A stretch of DNA of 64,000 nt from Haloarcula litorea (GCF_029338195.1 NZ_CP119779.1:558001-622000); one strand, 5' to 3'; positions 50,616 to 59,639 are shown, counted from the stretch's first letter. Program-made: numbers and translations. The notes: generated by a model not told the origin, from the letters alone.

Positions 50616-51701
50616 TCAGAACGACCGCAGCGATTCGAGGGCGTCGGCGGCGCTCCCGTCTTCGACGGCCGCCCGGGCCTGGTCGAGCCCGTCGCCGATG
50701 CTGTCGGCGTCCTCGCGGGCGTAGATCCGCAGCGCGGCGTTGAGCGCGACGGCGTCGGCGAAGCCGTCCTCGCGCTCGCCGGCCAGGACCGCTTCGGTGA
50801 TCGCGGCGGACTCGGCGGCCACGTCGTCGACCCCGAGGTCCTCGCTCGTGACGTCCATCCCGAGGTCGCCGGTCCGGATCTCGAAGTCCGCGATGTCCTC
50901 GTCGTCGGACTCGTCGCCCTCGATCGGCCACTCGGCGACGACCGTCTCGCCGGGGCGGACGTCGTCGTACCCCTCCATCCCCTGGAAGAACAGCGCCCGG
51001 TCGACGGTGCTTGACTCGGACTGCTTCAGGGTCCGGACCATCTTCTTGGCGAACGGCAGGTGGTAGAAGCTCCCGAGGTGGACGTCGGCGTTCGCCGGGT
51101 TGGCGAGCGTCTCGACGGTGTTGACGAACGTGCGGACGCCCATCGTGTCCCGGCGCTCGAACAGGTCGTCGATCCCGGGGTTGAACCGTGGCTGGTAGTA
51201 GAAGCCGAAGCCGACGTCGTCGACCATCGCGGCGCTCTCGGCCGGGTCGAGGTCGGTCCGGACGCCGAGTTCGTCCAGCACGTGCTTGTAGGCGTCCTGC
51301 TTCTGGGTCGGGACCCGATCGCCCGAGTGGACCACGACCGGCGTGCCGGCGGCCGCGGCGACCAGCCCGGCGGCCACGCCCAGGATGGCCGACCGGCCCT
51401 TGCCGTCGTAGTTCGCGCCGCAGTCGACGGGGTCGGCGTCCGGTTCGGCGGCGACGACGGACTCCTCGTGCATCACGTCGACGTAGGCCCCCAGTTCCTC
51501 GGGGTTGTTGCGCTTCCAGCGGTTGGCGAGCCAGAACGCCCCCAGCGTCGTGTGGTCGGGTTCGCCGCCGAGGATGCGCTGGAACGCCTCCCGGGCCTGC
51601 GCCCGCGACATATCGTCGGCGGACTTGTGTCCGGAGCCGACGACGTCGGTCATCAGGCGCTTCAGCGGCCACTCGCCGTACTCGCGGGTCGCTCGTGCCA
51701 T
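50616..51701 (-). CDS. TrpD2-like anthranilate phosphoribosyltransferase homologue
   Basis: 361 residues. The fold of TrpD is visible (DMSRAQAREAFQRILGGEPD, AFWLANRWKRNNPEELGAYV, AAGTPVVVHSGDR, DAYKHVLDELGV, LFERRDTMGVRTFVNTVETL). However, the PRPP-binding GTGGD and KHGNR motifs of true TrpD are replaced (DCGANYDGKGRSAILG, VHSGDRVPTQ). This is the YbiB/TrpD2 pattern, whose bacterial members bind nucleic acid and lack the tryptophan-pathway activity. A role outside tryptophan synthesis is likely. Convergent with the oxidoreductase gene. Confidence 0.85.
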   Translation of the reverse strand: MARATREYGEWPLKRLMTDVVGSGHKSADDMSRAQAREAFQRILGGEPDHTTLGAFWLANRWKRNNPEELGAYVDVMHEESVVAAEPDADPVDCGANYDGKGRSAILGVAAGLVAAAAGTPVVVHSGDRVPTQKQDAYKHVLDELGVRTDLDPAESAAMVDDVGFGFYYQPRFNPGIDDLFERRDTMGVRTFVNTVETLANPANADVHLGSFYHLPFAKKMVRTLKQSESSTVDRALFFQGMEGYDDVRPGETVVAEWPIEGDESDDEDIADFEIRTGDLGMDVTSEDLGVDDVAAESAAITEAVLAGEREDGFADAVALNAALRIYAREDADSIGDGLDQARAAVEDGSAADALESLRSF

Positions 51702-51808
51702 ACGAACCCGTTCGGGTGCGAGTTCAAAAGCCCCTGCGCTTTTCCTGCCGCCCGAGAATCCCGGCGACGCCCGAAACCCATACACCACTCCGACCCTAAT
51801 CCGGGGTG

Positions 51809-52852
51809 ATGAGCCTCCAGTCGGGCGACTGGCGCGAGCGCATCGACGACGTGGACGCCGCCCTCGTCGACGGCTACCAGAGCGGGTTCCCCGTCCGGGA
51901 ACGTCCATTCGAGGCCGTCGGCGCGGACCTCGGGATCGCGGCCGACGACGCCCTCGAACGGGTCGAGCGCCTGCGCGAGGACGGTATCTTCCGGCGGTTC
52001 GGTCCCGTCCTCAATCCGCCGGTCATCGGCTCCTCGACGCTGGCGGCGGTCTCGGTGCCCGACGCGGAGTTCGACGACGTGGCCGCCGTCGTCAACGGCT
52101 ACCGACAGATCAACCACAACTACGCCCGCGACCACGAGTGGAACATGTGGTTCGTCGTCACCGCCGGCTCGCGCGCGAAGCGCGACGAGATCATCGCCGA
52201 CGTCGAGCGACGGACCGGCCACGAGGTGCTGGTCCTGCCGATGCTGACCGACTACTACATCGACCTGGAGTTCCCCGTCGTCAACTCGGACAGGTTCGCC
52301 CGCGAATCCCTCGACGGCACGGACGCCAGCGCCACCCGAATCAGCGAGGACGCGGCCGCCGACCTCTCGGCGCTGGACCGACGGCTCCTGCTGGCGACCC
52401 AGGAGGGGTTCCCGCTGTCGGCGACGCCGTACCGCGACGTGGCCGACGCCGTCGACGCCGACGTGGGGGACGTGCTGGCGGCCGTCGAGCGGCTGCGCGC
52501 GGACAACTGCATCAAGCGGATCGGCTGTGTCGTCAACCACGTGACGACGGGGTTCGACAGCAACTGTATGGTCGTCTGGGACGTGCCCGACGACAAGCTG
52601 GACGCGTGGGGCCAGCGGGCGGGCGAGCTCCCCTACGTGACGCTCTGCTACCACCGACCGCGCCGGCCCGACCAGGACTGGCCGTACAACCTCTTCACGA
52701 TGATCCACGGCCGCGACGCCGACGCGGTCGACGCCAAGATCGACGAGCTGGCCGCCGACTACCTCCCGGTCGTACACGAGCGCCTCTACTCGACGGCGAC
52801 GCTGAAACAGACCGGCGCGCGCTACGACGACATCGTCGGCGAGTCGCGGTAG
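51809..52852 (+). CDS. Tandem Lrp/AsnC-type siroheme decarboxylase (AhbA/AhbB-like)
   Basis: 347 residues made of two AhbA/B-type halves, each a helix-turn-helix followed by a RAM-like domain. Half one has ALERVERLREDGIFRRFGPVL, YRQINHNYARDHEWNMWFVV. Half two has VLAAVERLRADNCIKRIGCVVNH and VTLCYHRPRRPDQDWPYNLFTMIHG. In sulfate reducers and methanogens AhbA and AhbB are separate subunits of about 160-190 residues that decarboxylate siroheme to didecarboxysiroheme in alternative heme synthesis. Here both lie in one chain. It has a promoter region divergent from the TrpD2-like gene. Confidence 0.87.
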   Translation: MSLQSGDWRERIDDVDAALVDGYQSGFPVRERPFEAVGADLGIAADDALERVERLREDGIFRRFGPVLNPPVIGSSTLAAVSVPDAEFDDVAAVVNGYRQINHNYARDHEWNMWFVVTAGSRAKRDEIIADVERRTGHEVLVLPMLTDYYIDLEFPVVNSDRFARESLDGTDASATRISEDAAADLSALDRRLLLATQEGFPLSATPYRDVADAVDADVGDVLAAVERLRADNCIKRIGCVVNHVTTGFDSNCMVVWDVPDDKLDAWGQRAGELPYVTLCYHRPRRPDQDWPYNLFTMIHGRDADAVDAKIDELAADYLPVVHERLYSTATLKQTGARYDDIVGESR

Positions 52853-52936
52853 CGAGCGGGGGCGGAGACCGCGCCGTTCCGGCCGGGACCACGGGTTCCG
52901 AAAGCACTAACCGAGTCTCTTCCTTAAGACGGGTCA

Positions 52937-53863
52937 ATGAGTCAGCAACTCCCGGACGTGCAGGCGTCGAGTCCGGACGTGACAGTCGGTCTCAACCGCG
53001 TCGGCGTGACGGGCGTGGAGAAGCTCGTCAAACTCGGCCGGCGGGACCGCGATCCCATCGTGCTGATGGCGGAGTTCGAGGTGTACGTCGACCTGCCCTC
53101 CTGGCGGAAGGGCGCGGACATGTCCCGGAACATGGAGGTCATCGACGAGACGCTGGAGACCGCCGTCGGGACGGAGGCCTACCGCGTCGAGGACGTCTGT
53201 GGCGACGCCGCCGAACTCCTGCTGGAGAAACACGACTACACGACCAAGGCGGAGGTCCGGATGGAAGCGGAGTACGTCACCCACGAGTCGACGCCGGAGA
53301 GCGGGATGGCGACCCAGTCGACGGCCGACATCATCGCCTCCGCGACGGCCACCGAGGAGGGGACCCGCGAGGAGATCGGTGCCCGCGTCACCGGGATGAC
53401 CGTCTGTCCCTGCTCGCAGGGGATGTCCGCCTCCCGCGCCCGCGACACCCTCCGCGGGATGAACGTCGAGGACGAGGTCATCGAGGAGTTCCTCGAGACG
53501 ATGCCCCAGGCCGGCCACTCCCAGCGGGGTCACGCCACGCTGACCGTCGAGAGCGAGGGCGCGCCCGAGGTCGACCTCAACGACCTCATCGAGGTGGCGC
53601 GTGACTCGATGAGCGCCCGCATCTACAACCTCGCGAAGCGGCCCGACGAGGACCACATGACCTTCGAGGCCCACAAGGACGCGAAGTTCGTCGAGGACTG
53701 CGTGCGGGCGATGGCCGAGGGCGTCGTCGACGCGTTCCCGGACCTGCCGGAGGACGCGATCGTCACGATGAAACAGTCCAACGACGAGTCGATCCACCAA
53801 CACAACGCCCACGCGGAGCGGGTGGCGGAGTTCGGCGACCTGGTCGGCGAGGTCGAGGAGTAG
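52937..53863 (+). CDS. mptA: GTP cyclohydrolase MptA (FolE2 family)
   Basis: 308 residues; converts GTP to 7,8-dihydroneopterin 2',3'-cyclic phosphate, first step of archaeal pterin synthesis. The FolE2/MptA hallmarks are [52 protein letters not shown] (metal-binding Cys), [15 protein letters not shown] and [20 protein letters not shown]. Haloarchaea need pterins for folate-like C1 carriers and molybdopterin-independent uses. Its last 20 codons are followed, 40 nt on, by a near-duplicate of a 20-bp segment of its 3' end. Confidence 0.95.
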   Translation: MSQQLPDVQASSPDVTVGLNRVGVTGVEKLVKLGRRDRDPIVLMAEFEVYVDLPSWRKGADMSRNMEVIDETLETAVGTEAYRVEDVCGDAAELLLEKHDYTTKAEVRMEAEYVTHESTPESGMATQSTADIIASATATEEGTREEIGARVTGMTVCPCSQGMSASRARDTLRGMNVEDEVIEEFLETMPQAGHSQRGHATLTVESEGAPEVDLNDLIEVARDSMSARIYNLAKRPDEDHMTFEAHKDAKFVEDCVRAMAEGVVDAFPDLPEDAIVTMKQSNDESIHQHNAHAERVAEFGDLVGEVEE

Positions 53864-53896
53864 GGCGGCGAGCGGGGACCTGGTCGGCGAAGTCGA
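53837..53896. repeat. Direct repeat of the mptA 3' end
   Basis: A 20-bp segment GACCTGGTCGGCGAGGTCGA at the end of mptA recurs 40 bp later with one mismatch (GACCTGGTCGGCGAAGTCGA, 53877-53896), beyond the stop codon. It is probably a small tandem duplication, or the remnant of an earlier, longer C-terminus. Confidence 0.65.
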
Positions 53897-53905
53897 ACCG
53901 ACCGG

Positions 53906-54712
53906 TCAGGGCGGATTGATGGTCGTCGCCTCGGCCCAGTGGTCGTCGAACGCGCGGCTGATGTCGGCGGTGAAGTCGGGGTCCTTGAGGTCGATGACGC
54001 CGAACGTCTCCTCGCGGCCCATCGGGTGGGGGACCTCGATACACACCTCGACGTCGTCGATGAGTTCGAACGTCGTCGAGACGGCGGGGCTGGCCCGGGC
54101 CTGGTAGTTCTCGTAGGGAGCGAGCCGCTCGTAGTACTCCTCGTTGGCCGCCTCCGGGAGGTTCTCGAAGAGGTCGGGCCGGACCAGCAGCGACACCTCG
54201 ACGCCGCGGTCCAGCGCGGCGACGAGTTCGTCGACGATGCGCTCCGTCGCCTCGACGATGTCGACCTGCCGGGCCGGCGAGGAGCCGACCATCACGATCC
54301 GGGAGTCGGCCGCCGCGAGCCGCTCCAGCAGGAGGTCGAGCGTCTCCTCGGGGCCGACCGCGGCCGTCCAGAACGGCTCGTCGACCGGTTCGGCGGTCTC
54401 CAGTTGCTCGGCGAGGTCGTCGACGATGTCCTCGTACTGGCTGGCCTTCTCCTGGAGTTCCTGCTTCTTGTCGTCGAGCAGGCGGTCCAGCGCGGTGTCG
54501 GGCTCGACGGCGACGTACTTCTTCGGTCGGCTGGCCGTCTGACTGCGGACGAGATTGTACGTCTCCAGGCTGTTGAGCACGTCGTAGATGCGACCCATCG
54601 GCACGTCGCTGGCACGTGACAACTCCTTGGCCGTTGTCGGCCCCGTCTCAAGCAGGGACCGATAGGCTCTCGCCTCGTACTCGGAGAGGCCGAGGTCTCT
54701 CAGGCTCGCCAT
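53906..54712 (-). CDS. TrmB-family transcriptional regulator
   Basis: 268 residues. The N-terminal 70 are the TrmB winged helix (LGLSEYEARAYRSLLETGPTTAKELSRAS, GRIYDVLNSLETYNLV), then a dimerising coiled coil (LDDKKQELQEKASQYEDIVDDL). The C-terminal effector domain (SRIVMVGSSPARQVDIVEATERIVDELVAALD, FGVIDLKDPDF) follows. Family members sense sugars or other metabolites and control nearby or distant metabolic genes. The candidate targets are not evident. It is convergent with mptA and upstream of nothing on its strand, so it is probably monocistronic. Confidence 0.9.
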   Translation of the reverse strand: MASLRDLGLSEYEARAYRSLLETGPTTAKELSRASDVPMGRIYDVLNSLETYNLVRSQTASRPKKYVAVEPDTALDRLLDDKKQELQEKASQYEDIVDDLAEQLETAEPVDEPFWTAAVGPEETLDLLLERLAAADSRIVMVGSSPARQVDIVEATERIVDELVAALDRGVEVSLLVRPDLFENLPEAANEEYYERLAPYENYQARASPAVSTTFELIDDVEVCIEVPHPMGREETFGVIDLKDPDFTADISRAFDDHWAEATTINPP

Positions 54713-54821
54713 ACTGTCTCATCCCGGGCCTGCGACAAAAACGAATCGGCTGTTTACCGTTTGTCACCGTTGCACGCTGTCGCCGGCCGGGCCCCACCGC
54801 TGGTCGGGTCCCACCGCCGGG

Positions 54822-56435
54822 TCAGCTTCCGTCGGTCAGGGCCGCCTCGAGGTCGGCGGGGGTCGTCGCCTCGGCCGTGACGGTGCCGTCCTCGTACCGG
54901 CGTGCGACGCCGTCGCCGTCGGGGTCGGGGACGACCGTCGTCTCGTGGTCGGCCAGCCGGAGCGCCGCCCGGTGGAGGTCGCTGCCGGCCTCGGTCCCGA
55001 CGACGATCCGCTGTGGGTCCCGCAAGCGGGCCGCGACCGTCGCGTAGCCGGCCACCTCGACGCCCATCCGCTCGGCCGCGCCGGCGAAGGACTCGACGGC
55101 GGCGGTCGCGGCCGCGCGGTAGCGGTCCTGGCCGGTGAGGTGCGCGAGATCGACCAGCGCGTCGGCCAGTTCGACGGTGGCGTCGAGCGGGTGCAGCGAC
55201 CGGCCACAGAGTCCCGCACCGCTGTCGGGGCCGTCACGGAACGCCCCCGAGTCCTGCTGGCGGTGCTCGATCGTCCAGTCGGCGACGGCCGCGGCCGGCC
55301 CGCCCTCGCCCAGGACCTGCCAGCTCGTGGTCAGCCCCTGGAGGAGCCGGGCCTGGTCGAACAGGAGTCCGGCCTCACTGTCGGGGTCGTCGTAGTGGCG
55401 GACCGCGCCGTCGTCGACGAGGGTCTCGCAGACGTGCTCGCGGGCCCGCGTGGCGTACTGCTTCGCCCGGTCGCTGTCCGTGTAGGCGTGGACCCACAGC
55501 AGGCCGTCGACGGCCAGTCCGTTCCGGTCGGCGAACACCGTGCCGTCGACGTGTGGCGCGTCGGCGTCCTCCCGGTCGGTCGCGCCCAGGTGGTAGTAGT
55601 CGTCGTCGCCGGCCTGGCTCCCGGCGAAGCCGTCGCCGGTCCAGAGGTCCGTGGTGAGGTACTCGACGGTACGCTGGGCGGCGTCGCGGTAGGGCTCCCG
55701 ACCGGTGTACCGGTAGCCGTGGGCGAACGCCCGCACCAGCGCGGCGTTCTCGTCCAGCAGTTTCTCCCGGCGGGGGTTCGACCAGTCCCGGGCCGTCGCG
55801 TACCGGAAGAAACCGCCGTCGTAGGTGTCCAGCAGGTGCGTCTGGATCGCCTCCAGGGTCCGGGTCGCCTGGTCGCGGGCCCGCACCAGCGCGAACTCGA
55901 CGGTCCGGGGCAGCGGGAACTTCACGTCCGACCCCCAGCCGCCGAACTCCTCGTCGAACGCGCCGAGCAGCTGCTCGACCATGTGCTCCTCGATGCGCGC
56001 TCGCAGGTCGCCCGCGGGCGGGGCCTCGTCCTGGAGCTGGCGGGGCACCGACCCCGCGTCCGTGCCCTGTGCGTCCCAGGACTCCCGGACGCTGTCGAGG
56101 ATCCCCCGGAAGCCGTCGGGACCGAGGAACGTCGCGCCGGTGATGACCTCCCCCTCGGGCGTGAGGAACACCGTCGACGGGAACCCACCCATCGTGTACC
56201 GCTCGCGCACCCGGGGGTTGCGGTCGGCGTCCACCCTGACCGGGACGAACCCGTCGTTGATGTTGGCGGCGATGCGTGGCTCGCCGAAGGTCCGGCGGTC
56301 CATCGCCCGACACTCCGCGCTCCAGGGGACCGTCAGCGACAGCAGGAGCGGCTTCCCGCTCCCCGCGGCGCGCTCGAAGGCCTCGGACCCCCACTCGCGC
56401 CACTCGACTTTCGTGTCCGCCGCGAACTCGTCCAT
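54822..56435 (-). CDS. DUF255 thioredoxin-like plus alpha/alpha-barrel protein (YyaL/spermatogenesis-associated 20-like)
   Basis: 537 residues. An N-terminal thioredoxin-like domain (VEWREWGSEAFERAAGSGKPLLLSL, FVPVRVDADRNPRVRERY, GGFPSTVFLTPEG) is followed by a long helical (alpha/alpha)6-like domain (DTYDGGFFRYATARDWSNPRREKLL, DENAALVRAFAHGYRYTGR). Family members usually have a WCHVM redox loop. Here the corresponding stretch is VPWSAECRAMD, keeping a single Cys. The helical half resembles glycoside-modifying enzymes. Its biological role is not established. The gene is divergent from the P450 with about 160 nt between. Confidence 0.85.
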   Translation of the reverse strand: MDEFAADTKVEWREWGSEAFERAAGSGKPLLLSLTVPWSAECRAMDRRTFGEPRIAANINDGFVPVRVDADRNPRVRERYTMGGFPSTVFLTPEGEVITGATFLGPDGFRGILDSVRESWDAQGTDAGSVPRQLQDEAPPAGDLRARIEEHMVEQLLGAFDEEFGGWGSDVKFPLPRTVEFALVRARDQATRTLEAIQTHLLDTYDGGFFRYATARDWSNPRREKLLDENAALVRAFAHGYRYTGREPYRDAAQRTVEYLTTDLWTGDGFAGSQAGDDDYYHLGATDREDADAPHVDGTVFADRNGLAVDGLLWVHAYTDSDRAKQYATRAREHVCETLVDDGAVRHYDDPDSEAGLLFDQARLLQGLTTSWQVLGEGGPAAAVADWTIEHRQQDSGAFRDGPDSGAGLCGRSLHPLDATVELADALVDLAHLTGQDRYRAAATAAVESFAGAAERMGVEVAGYATVAARLRDPQRIVVGTEAGSDLHRAALRLADHETTVVPDPDGDGVARRYEDGTVTAEATTPADLEAALTDGS

Positions 56436-56596
56436 ACGCCGGTCTCGGAGGTGCGCGTACAAAGGCCCTCGTACTTCCGGACCGACGCCAGGGCCGGAGC
56501 CGGTGAGCACCGCCGGGACACACATCAGCGCTTCGCAGCGTCGCAGACCCAGCGACGCGACGAAAGACGGATTTGCGCGACCCGCCAAGGTCGAGT

Positions 56597-57973
56597 ATGG
56601 GCACCGACCAGCCCGCCCACGACCACCGCGGTCCCGTCACGCCCGGCGACCGGCCGCCCCGGCCCGGCCGCGTCCCGCTCCTGGACAACACGCTGGCGAT
56701 GTTCCGGGACCCGCTGGGCTTCTACGACCGCGTCGGCCGGATGGACGCCGACGTGGTCGGGTTCAACGTCGCCGGGACGACCGGCTACTTCGTCACCCAC
56801 CCGGACCTCGTCGAGCAGGTGCTGGTGACCGACGACGCCCGCTACGAGAAGGGCCAACTGCTGCGGGACGCCCTCGGGGAGTTCATCGGCGAGGGCCTGT
56901 TCCTGCTGGAGGGCGAGGAGTGGCGCGAGCAACGCACCGCGCTCCAGCCAGCCTTCTACCGAGAGACGGTGGCCGCCTACGGCGAGACGATGACCGACTT
57001 CGCCCGCCGGACCGCGGACGGCTGGGACGACGGGCAGCGGCTCGCCCTCCTGCCGGCGATGCAGACCTACACGCTCCGGGTGCTGGGCAAGACGCTGCTC
57101 GACGTCGACATCGAGCGGACCGCCGAGGCGCTGGAGCCCCTGCTCTCGTCGCTGCGAGTCCGGACCGACCCCGGCTCCGTCTCCGCGTACACGCCGCTGT
57201 GGGTCCCGACCCCCACGAACCGGGAGGTCCGGCGCGCCCGCGCCGACTTCGAGGCGACGCTGGACGACATCATCGCCGCGCGCCAGGCCGAATCCGCCGA
57301 CGAGCGGGCGGCCCGCGACGACGTGCTCTCCCTGCTGCTGTCGCTGGACGAGGCGACGATGGATCGGGAGCGGCTGGGCCACCAGCTGCTGACCTTCCTC
57401 GTGGCCGGCCACGACACGACGGCGCTGACGCTGACCTACGCGCTGTTCCTGCTGGCGAACGACTCCGGAGCCCAGCGCCGTCTCCACGAGGAACTCGACG
57501 CGACGCTGGACGACGACCCGACGCCGTCGGACCTGTTCGACCTGCCGTACCTGGACCGCGTGCTGACGGAGGCGCTGCGGCTCTACCCGCCGGCGTTCAC
57601 CACCTTCCGCCAGCCCACCGAACCGGTTCGGCTGGGTGGCTACGACATCGAGCCGTCGGCCCAGCTCACCATCCCCCAGTACCTCGTCCACCGCGACGAG
57701 CGGTGGTACGACGACCCCGACGCCTTCCGCCCGGACCGCTGGACCGACGACTTCGAGGCCGAGCTCCCCGACTACGCCTACTACCCGTTCGGCGGCGGCC
57801 CCCGTCACTGCATCGGGATGCGGTTCGCCCGGATGGAGGCGAAGCTCGCGCTGGCGACCCTGTGTCGCCGCTACCGCTTCGAGGCGGTCACCGAACCGCC
57901 GCTGGAACTGGGGATGCGCATCACGCTCTCGCCGACCGAACCAGTCGAAGTCAGGGTCCGCGAGCGGGACTGA
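56597..57973 (+). CDS. Cytochrome P450
   Basis: 458 residues, soluble. The I-helix motif is FLVAGHDTTALTL (oxygen-activating Asp-Thr-Thr, 272-275), ExxR is TEALRLYP (Glu325, Arg328), and PERF-like is DAFRPDRW. The heme loop is YYPFGGGPRHCIGMRFARME with Cys405. The class resembles CYP174-type haloarchaeal or CYP102-like sequences, but the substrate is unknown. Electron partners are not encoded next to it. A 3Fe-4S-type ferredoxin at 40186-40527 is a candidate. Start chosen at MGTDQPAHD, after which similarity to P450s begins at PRPGRVPLL. Confidence 0.95.
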   Translation: MGTDQPAHDHRGPVTPGDRPPRPGRVPLLDNTLAMFRDPLGFYDRVGRMDADVVGFNVAGTTGYFVTHPDLVEQVLVTDDARYEKGQLLRDALGEFIGEGLFLLEGEEWREQRTALQPAFYRETVAAYGETMTDFARRTADGWDDGQRLALLPAMQTYTLRVLGKTLLDVDIERTAEALEPLLSSLRVRTDPGSVSAYTPLWVPTPTNREVRRARADFEATLDDIIAARQAESADERAARDDVLSLLLSLDEATMDRERLGHQLLTFLVAGHDTTALTLTYALFLLANDSGAQRRLHEELDATLDDDPTPSDLFDLPYLDRVLTEALRLYPPAFTTFRQPTEPVRLGGYDIEPSAQLTIPQYLVHRDERWYDDPDAFRPDRWTDDFEAELPDYAYYPFGGGPRHCIGMRFARMEAKLALATLCRRYRFEAVTEPPLELGMRITLSPTEPVEVRVRERD

Positions 57974-58049
57974 GCGGCCAGGCCACGCTCCTGGCGGTGT
58001 GTCCCCGACCACTCGAAAGGCGTTTGGGCGCGGGTCTGCAATCGTGGGT

Positions 58050-58592
58050 ATGCTCCGGGTCATCGGGCTGCTCCTGCTCATCCCGCTGTTCGACATCGTG
58101 CTCCTGGTGGCGGTGGCCATCCCCTACCTGGGTCCGCTCGTCACCGTCGCCCTGGTCGTCCTCACGGCGCTGGTGGGGATGCTCCTGGTGCGTGCGGAGG
58201 GGCGCGCGACGCTCCGTGAGATCCAGCGCAAGCTCGCGACCGGCGAGGTGCCGACCGACGAACTCATCGACGGCGGCCTGCTCGTCGCCGCCGGCGCGTT
58301 CTTCCTCACGCCCGGCCTGGTGACCGACTTCGTCGGCCTCCTGCTGGCGGTGCCGCTGACCCGCTACCCGGTCCGGGCGGCGACGCGGCGCTGGGTCGTC
58401 CGCCCCTACATCGACGCCAAGACCGGCGGCTTCGCCTCCGGCCAGGTGTACGTCGGCGGCTTCCCGAACGAGGACGGCGGCCCGGCACCCGGTCCGGGCG
58501 GCCCCGGCTCCGGCGACGGCGGTCGCTCGGGGTCCGGTGGCTTCGATCCCGACGACGCCACCGACGTCGACTTCGAGGAGTCAGACAACTGA
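58050..58592 (+). CDS. fxsA: FxsA-family membrane protein
   Basis: 180 residues with the FxsA arrangement. LRVIGLLLLIPLFDIVLLVAVAIPYLG and a second hydrophobic stretch LVTVALVVLTALVGMLLV are followed by GRATLREIQRKLATGEVPTDELIDGGLLVAAGAFFLTPGLVTDFVGLLL. The latter is the conserved region with a final pair of helices. The C-terminal 40 residues are Gly/Pro/Ser/Asp-rich and disordered. FxsA proteins affect phage exclusion in bacteria (E. coli FxsA with F plasmid); in archaea the role is unknown. It lies between the P450 and tRNA-Ile. Confidence 0.88.
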   Translation: MLRVIGLLLLIPLFDIVLLVAVAIPYLGPLVTVALVVLTALVGMLLVRAEGRATLREIQRKLATGEVPTDELIDGGLLVAAGAFFLTPGLVTDFVGLLLAVPLTRYPVRAATRRWVVRPYIDAKTGGFASGQVYVGGFPNEDGGPAPGPGGPGSGDGGRSGSGGFDPDDATDVDFEESDN

Positions 58593-58672
58593 GCCCTGCG
58601 GCGGTCTCACACCCGACCCGTGAAACGTTACCCTTTTCTATGGCCCTCGGATACGTTGGAATGCGCTCGCCT

Positions 58673-58746
58673 GGGCCAATAGCTCAATCAGGTTGAGCGC
58701 TCGGCTGATAACCGGGAGGTTCGCGGTTCAAATCCGCGTTGGCCCA
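58673..58746 (+). tRNA. tRNA-Ile (anticodon GAU)
   Basis: Acceptor GGGCCAA pairs with TTGGCCC. The D-arm GCTC..GAGC, anticodon loop CTGATAA (anticodon GAT) and T-arm GCGGTTCAAATCCGC are all present; discriminator A, no encoded CCA, no intron. The TTTTCTATG element about 33 nt upstream may be its TATA box. A short 8-bp hairpin follows 8 nt after the end. Confidence 0.96.
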
Positions 58747-59033
58747 CCTCCCTTCCGAACGGACTTCAGCCGTTCGGGATTTGGGGCCGCAACTCCCCTA
58801 CGTTCCAATCTTCGGGTAATAACGATTCTGAGGGAGGGGGTACAAAACGTAATCCGAGTAGTTTCACTACTGGACCCCCTCACCACGTTCGGGACGGTCG
58901 CTGGCCCAGCCGGGTCCGTCCGGCTCCCGACCGGACAGCGCTCCCTCGGCGCGCTCACGGCAGGAGGAGCCACACCGTTCTCCCGGTAGCGAGTCGAAGC
59001 GCGTAAGACGCCCCTCCGAGATTGGTACGGCAT
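58747..59033. other. Noncoding hairpin-rich region after tRNA-Ile
   Basis: No open frame of credible composition is found here. Several perfect stems occur: CCGAACGG/CCGTTCGG (58755-58777), GAGGGGGT/ACCCCCTC (58834-58881) enclosing AGTAGT/ACTACT, and GTCCGG/CCGGAC (58918-58936). The last part should hold the idi promoter. The density of stems suggests a structured RNA, possibly cotranscribed with the tRNA; no known RNA family was recognised. Confidence 0.4.
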
Positions 59034-59594
59034 ATGAGCAACGACGCGGGCGACGCGCACCCGAACGCGGAGCAGGACGTCATCGCGGTCGACGCCGACG
59101 ACAACGAGGAGGGGCTCGTCAACCGACTCGACGCCCACACGGGCGAGGGCGTCCGGCACCGGGCGTTCACCGCGCTGCTGTTCGACGAGGACGACCGGGT
59201 CCTGCTGGCCCAGCGGGCGGCCGACAAGCGCCTCTGGGACACCCACTGGGACGGCACCGTCGCCTCCCACCCCGTGGAGGGACAGACTCAGGTCGAGGCG
59301 ACCCGGCAGCGACTGGAGGAGGAACTGGGGGTCACGCCCGACCAGTACGACGACCTTCGGGTGACCGACCGCTTCGAGTACAAGCGCTACTACGAGAACG
59401 CGGGGCTGGAGTGGGAGGTCTGTGCGGTGTTGCAGGCGACGCTGACCGACACGTCGCTGGATCCCAACCCCGAGGAGGTCGACGGACTGCTGTGGGTCCC
59501 CTACGAGCGCCTGCGCGAGCACCCCGAGTACTACCGACAGCTGCGCCTGTGTCCGTGGTTCGAGATCGCGATGCGACGCGACGACGAGCGGTAG
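59034..59594 (+). CDS. idi: Type 1 isopentenyl-diphosphate delta-isomerase (Nudix fold)
   Basis: Interconverts IPP and DMAPP for isoprenoid lipid synthesis. 186 residues with the Nudix-like fold: FTALLFDEDDRVLLAQRAADKRLWDTHWDGTVASHP at the centre, then EATRQRLEEELGV and GLEWEVCAVLQA, carrying the metal/catalytic Glu region. In E. coli Idi the sequence around SVCGHP holds catalytic Cys67; the aligned stretch here is TVASHP, so the Cys is Ala77. The rest of the active site is kept. The ATG at MSNDAGD was preferred to a TTG four codons upstream. Confidence 0.88.
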   Translation: MSNDAGDAHPNAEQDVIAVDADDNEEGLVNRLDAHTGEGVRHRAFTALLFDEDDRVLLAQRAADKRLWDTHWDGTVASHPVEGQTQVEATRQRLEEELGVTPDQYDDLRVTDRFEYKRYYENAGLEWEVCAVLQATLTDTSLDPNPEEVDGLLWVPYERLREHPEYYRQLRLCPWFEIAMRRDDER

Positions 59595-59639
59595 CGCCGA
59601 GCGACGGCGAGACACCTCGGCGCACACGGAGCGGGCCGC

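Noticed and set aside
56597-58592. P450 and FxsA as an operon
   Set aside because: They are on the same strand but 76 nt apart with no coupling signal and unrelated families; cotranscription cannot be supported from sequence.
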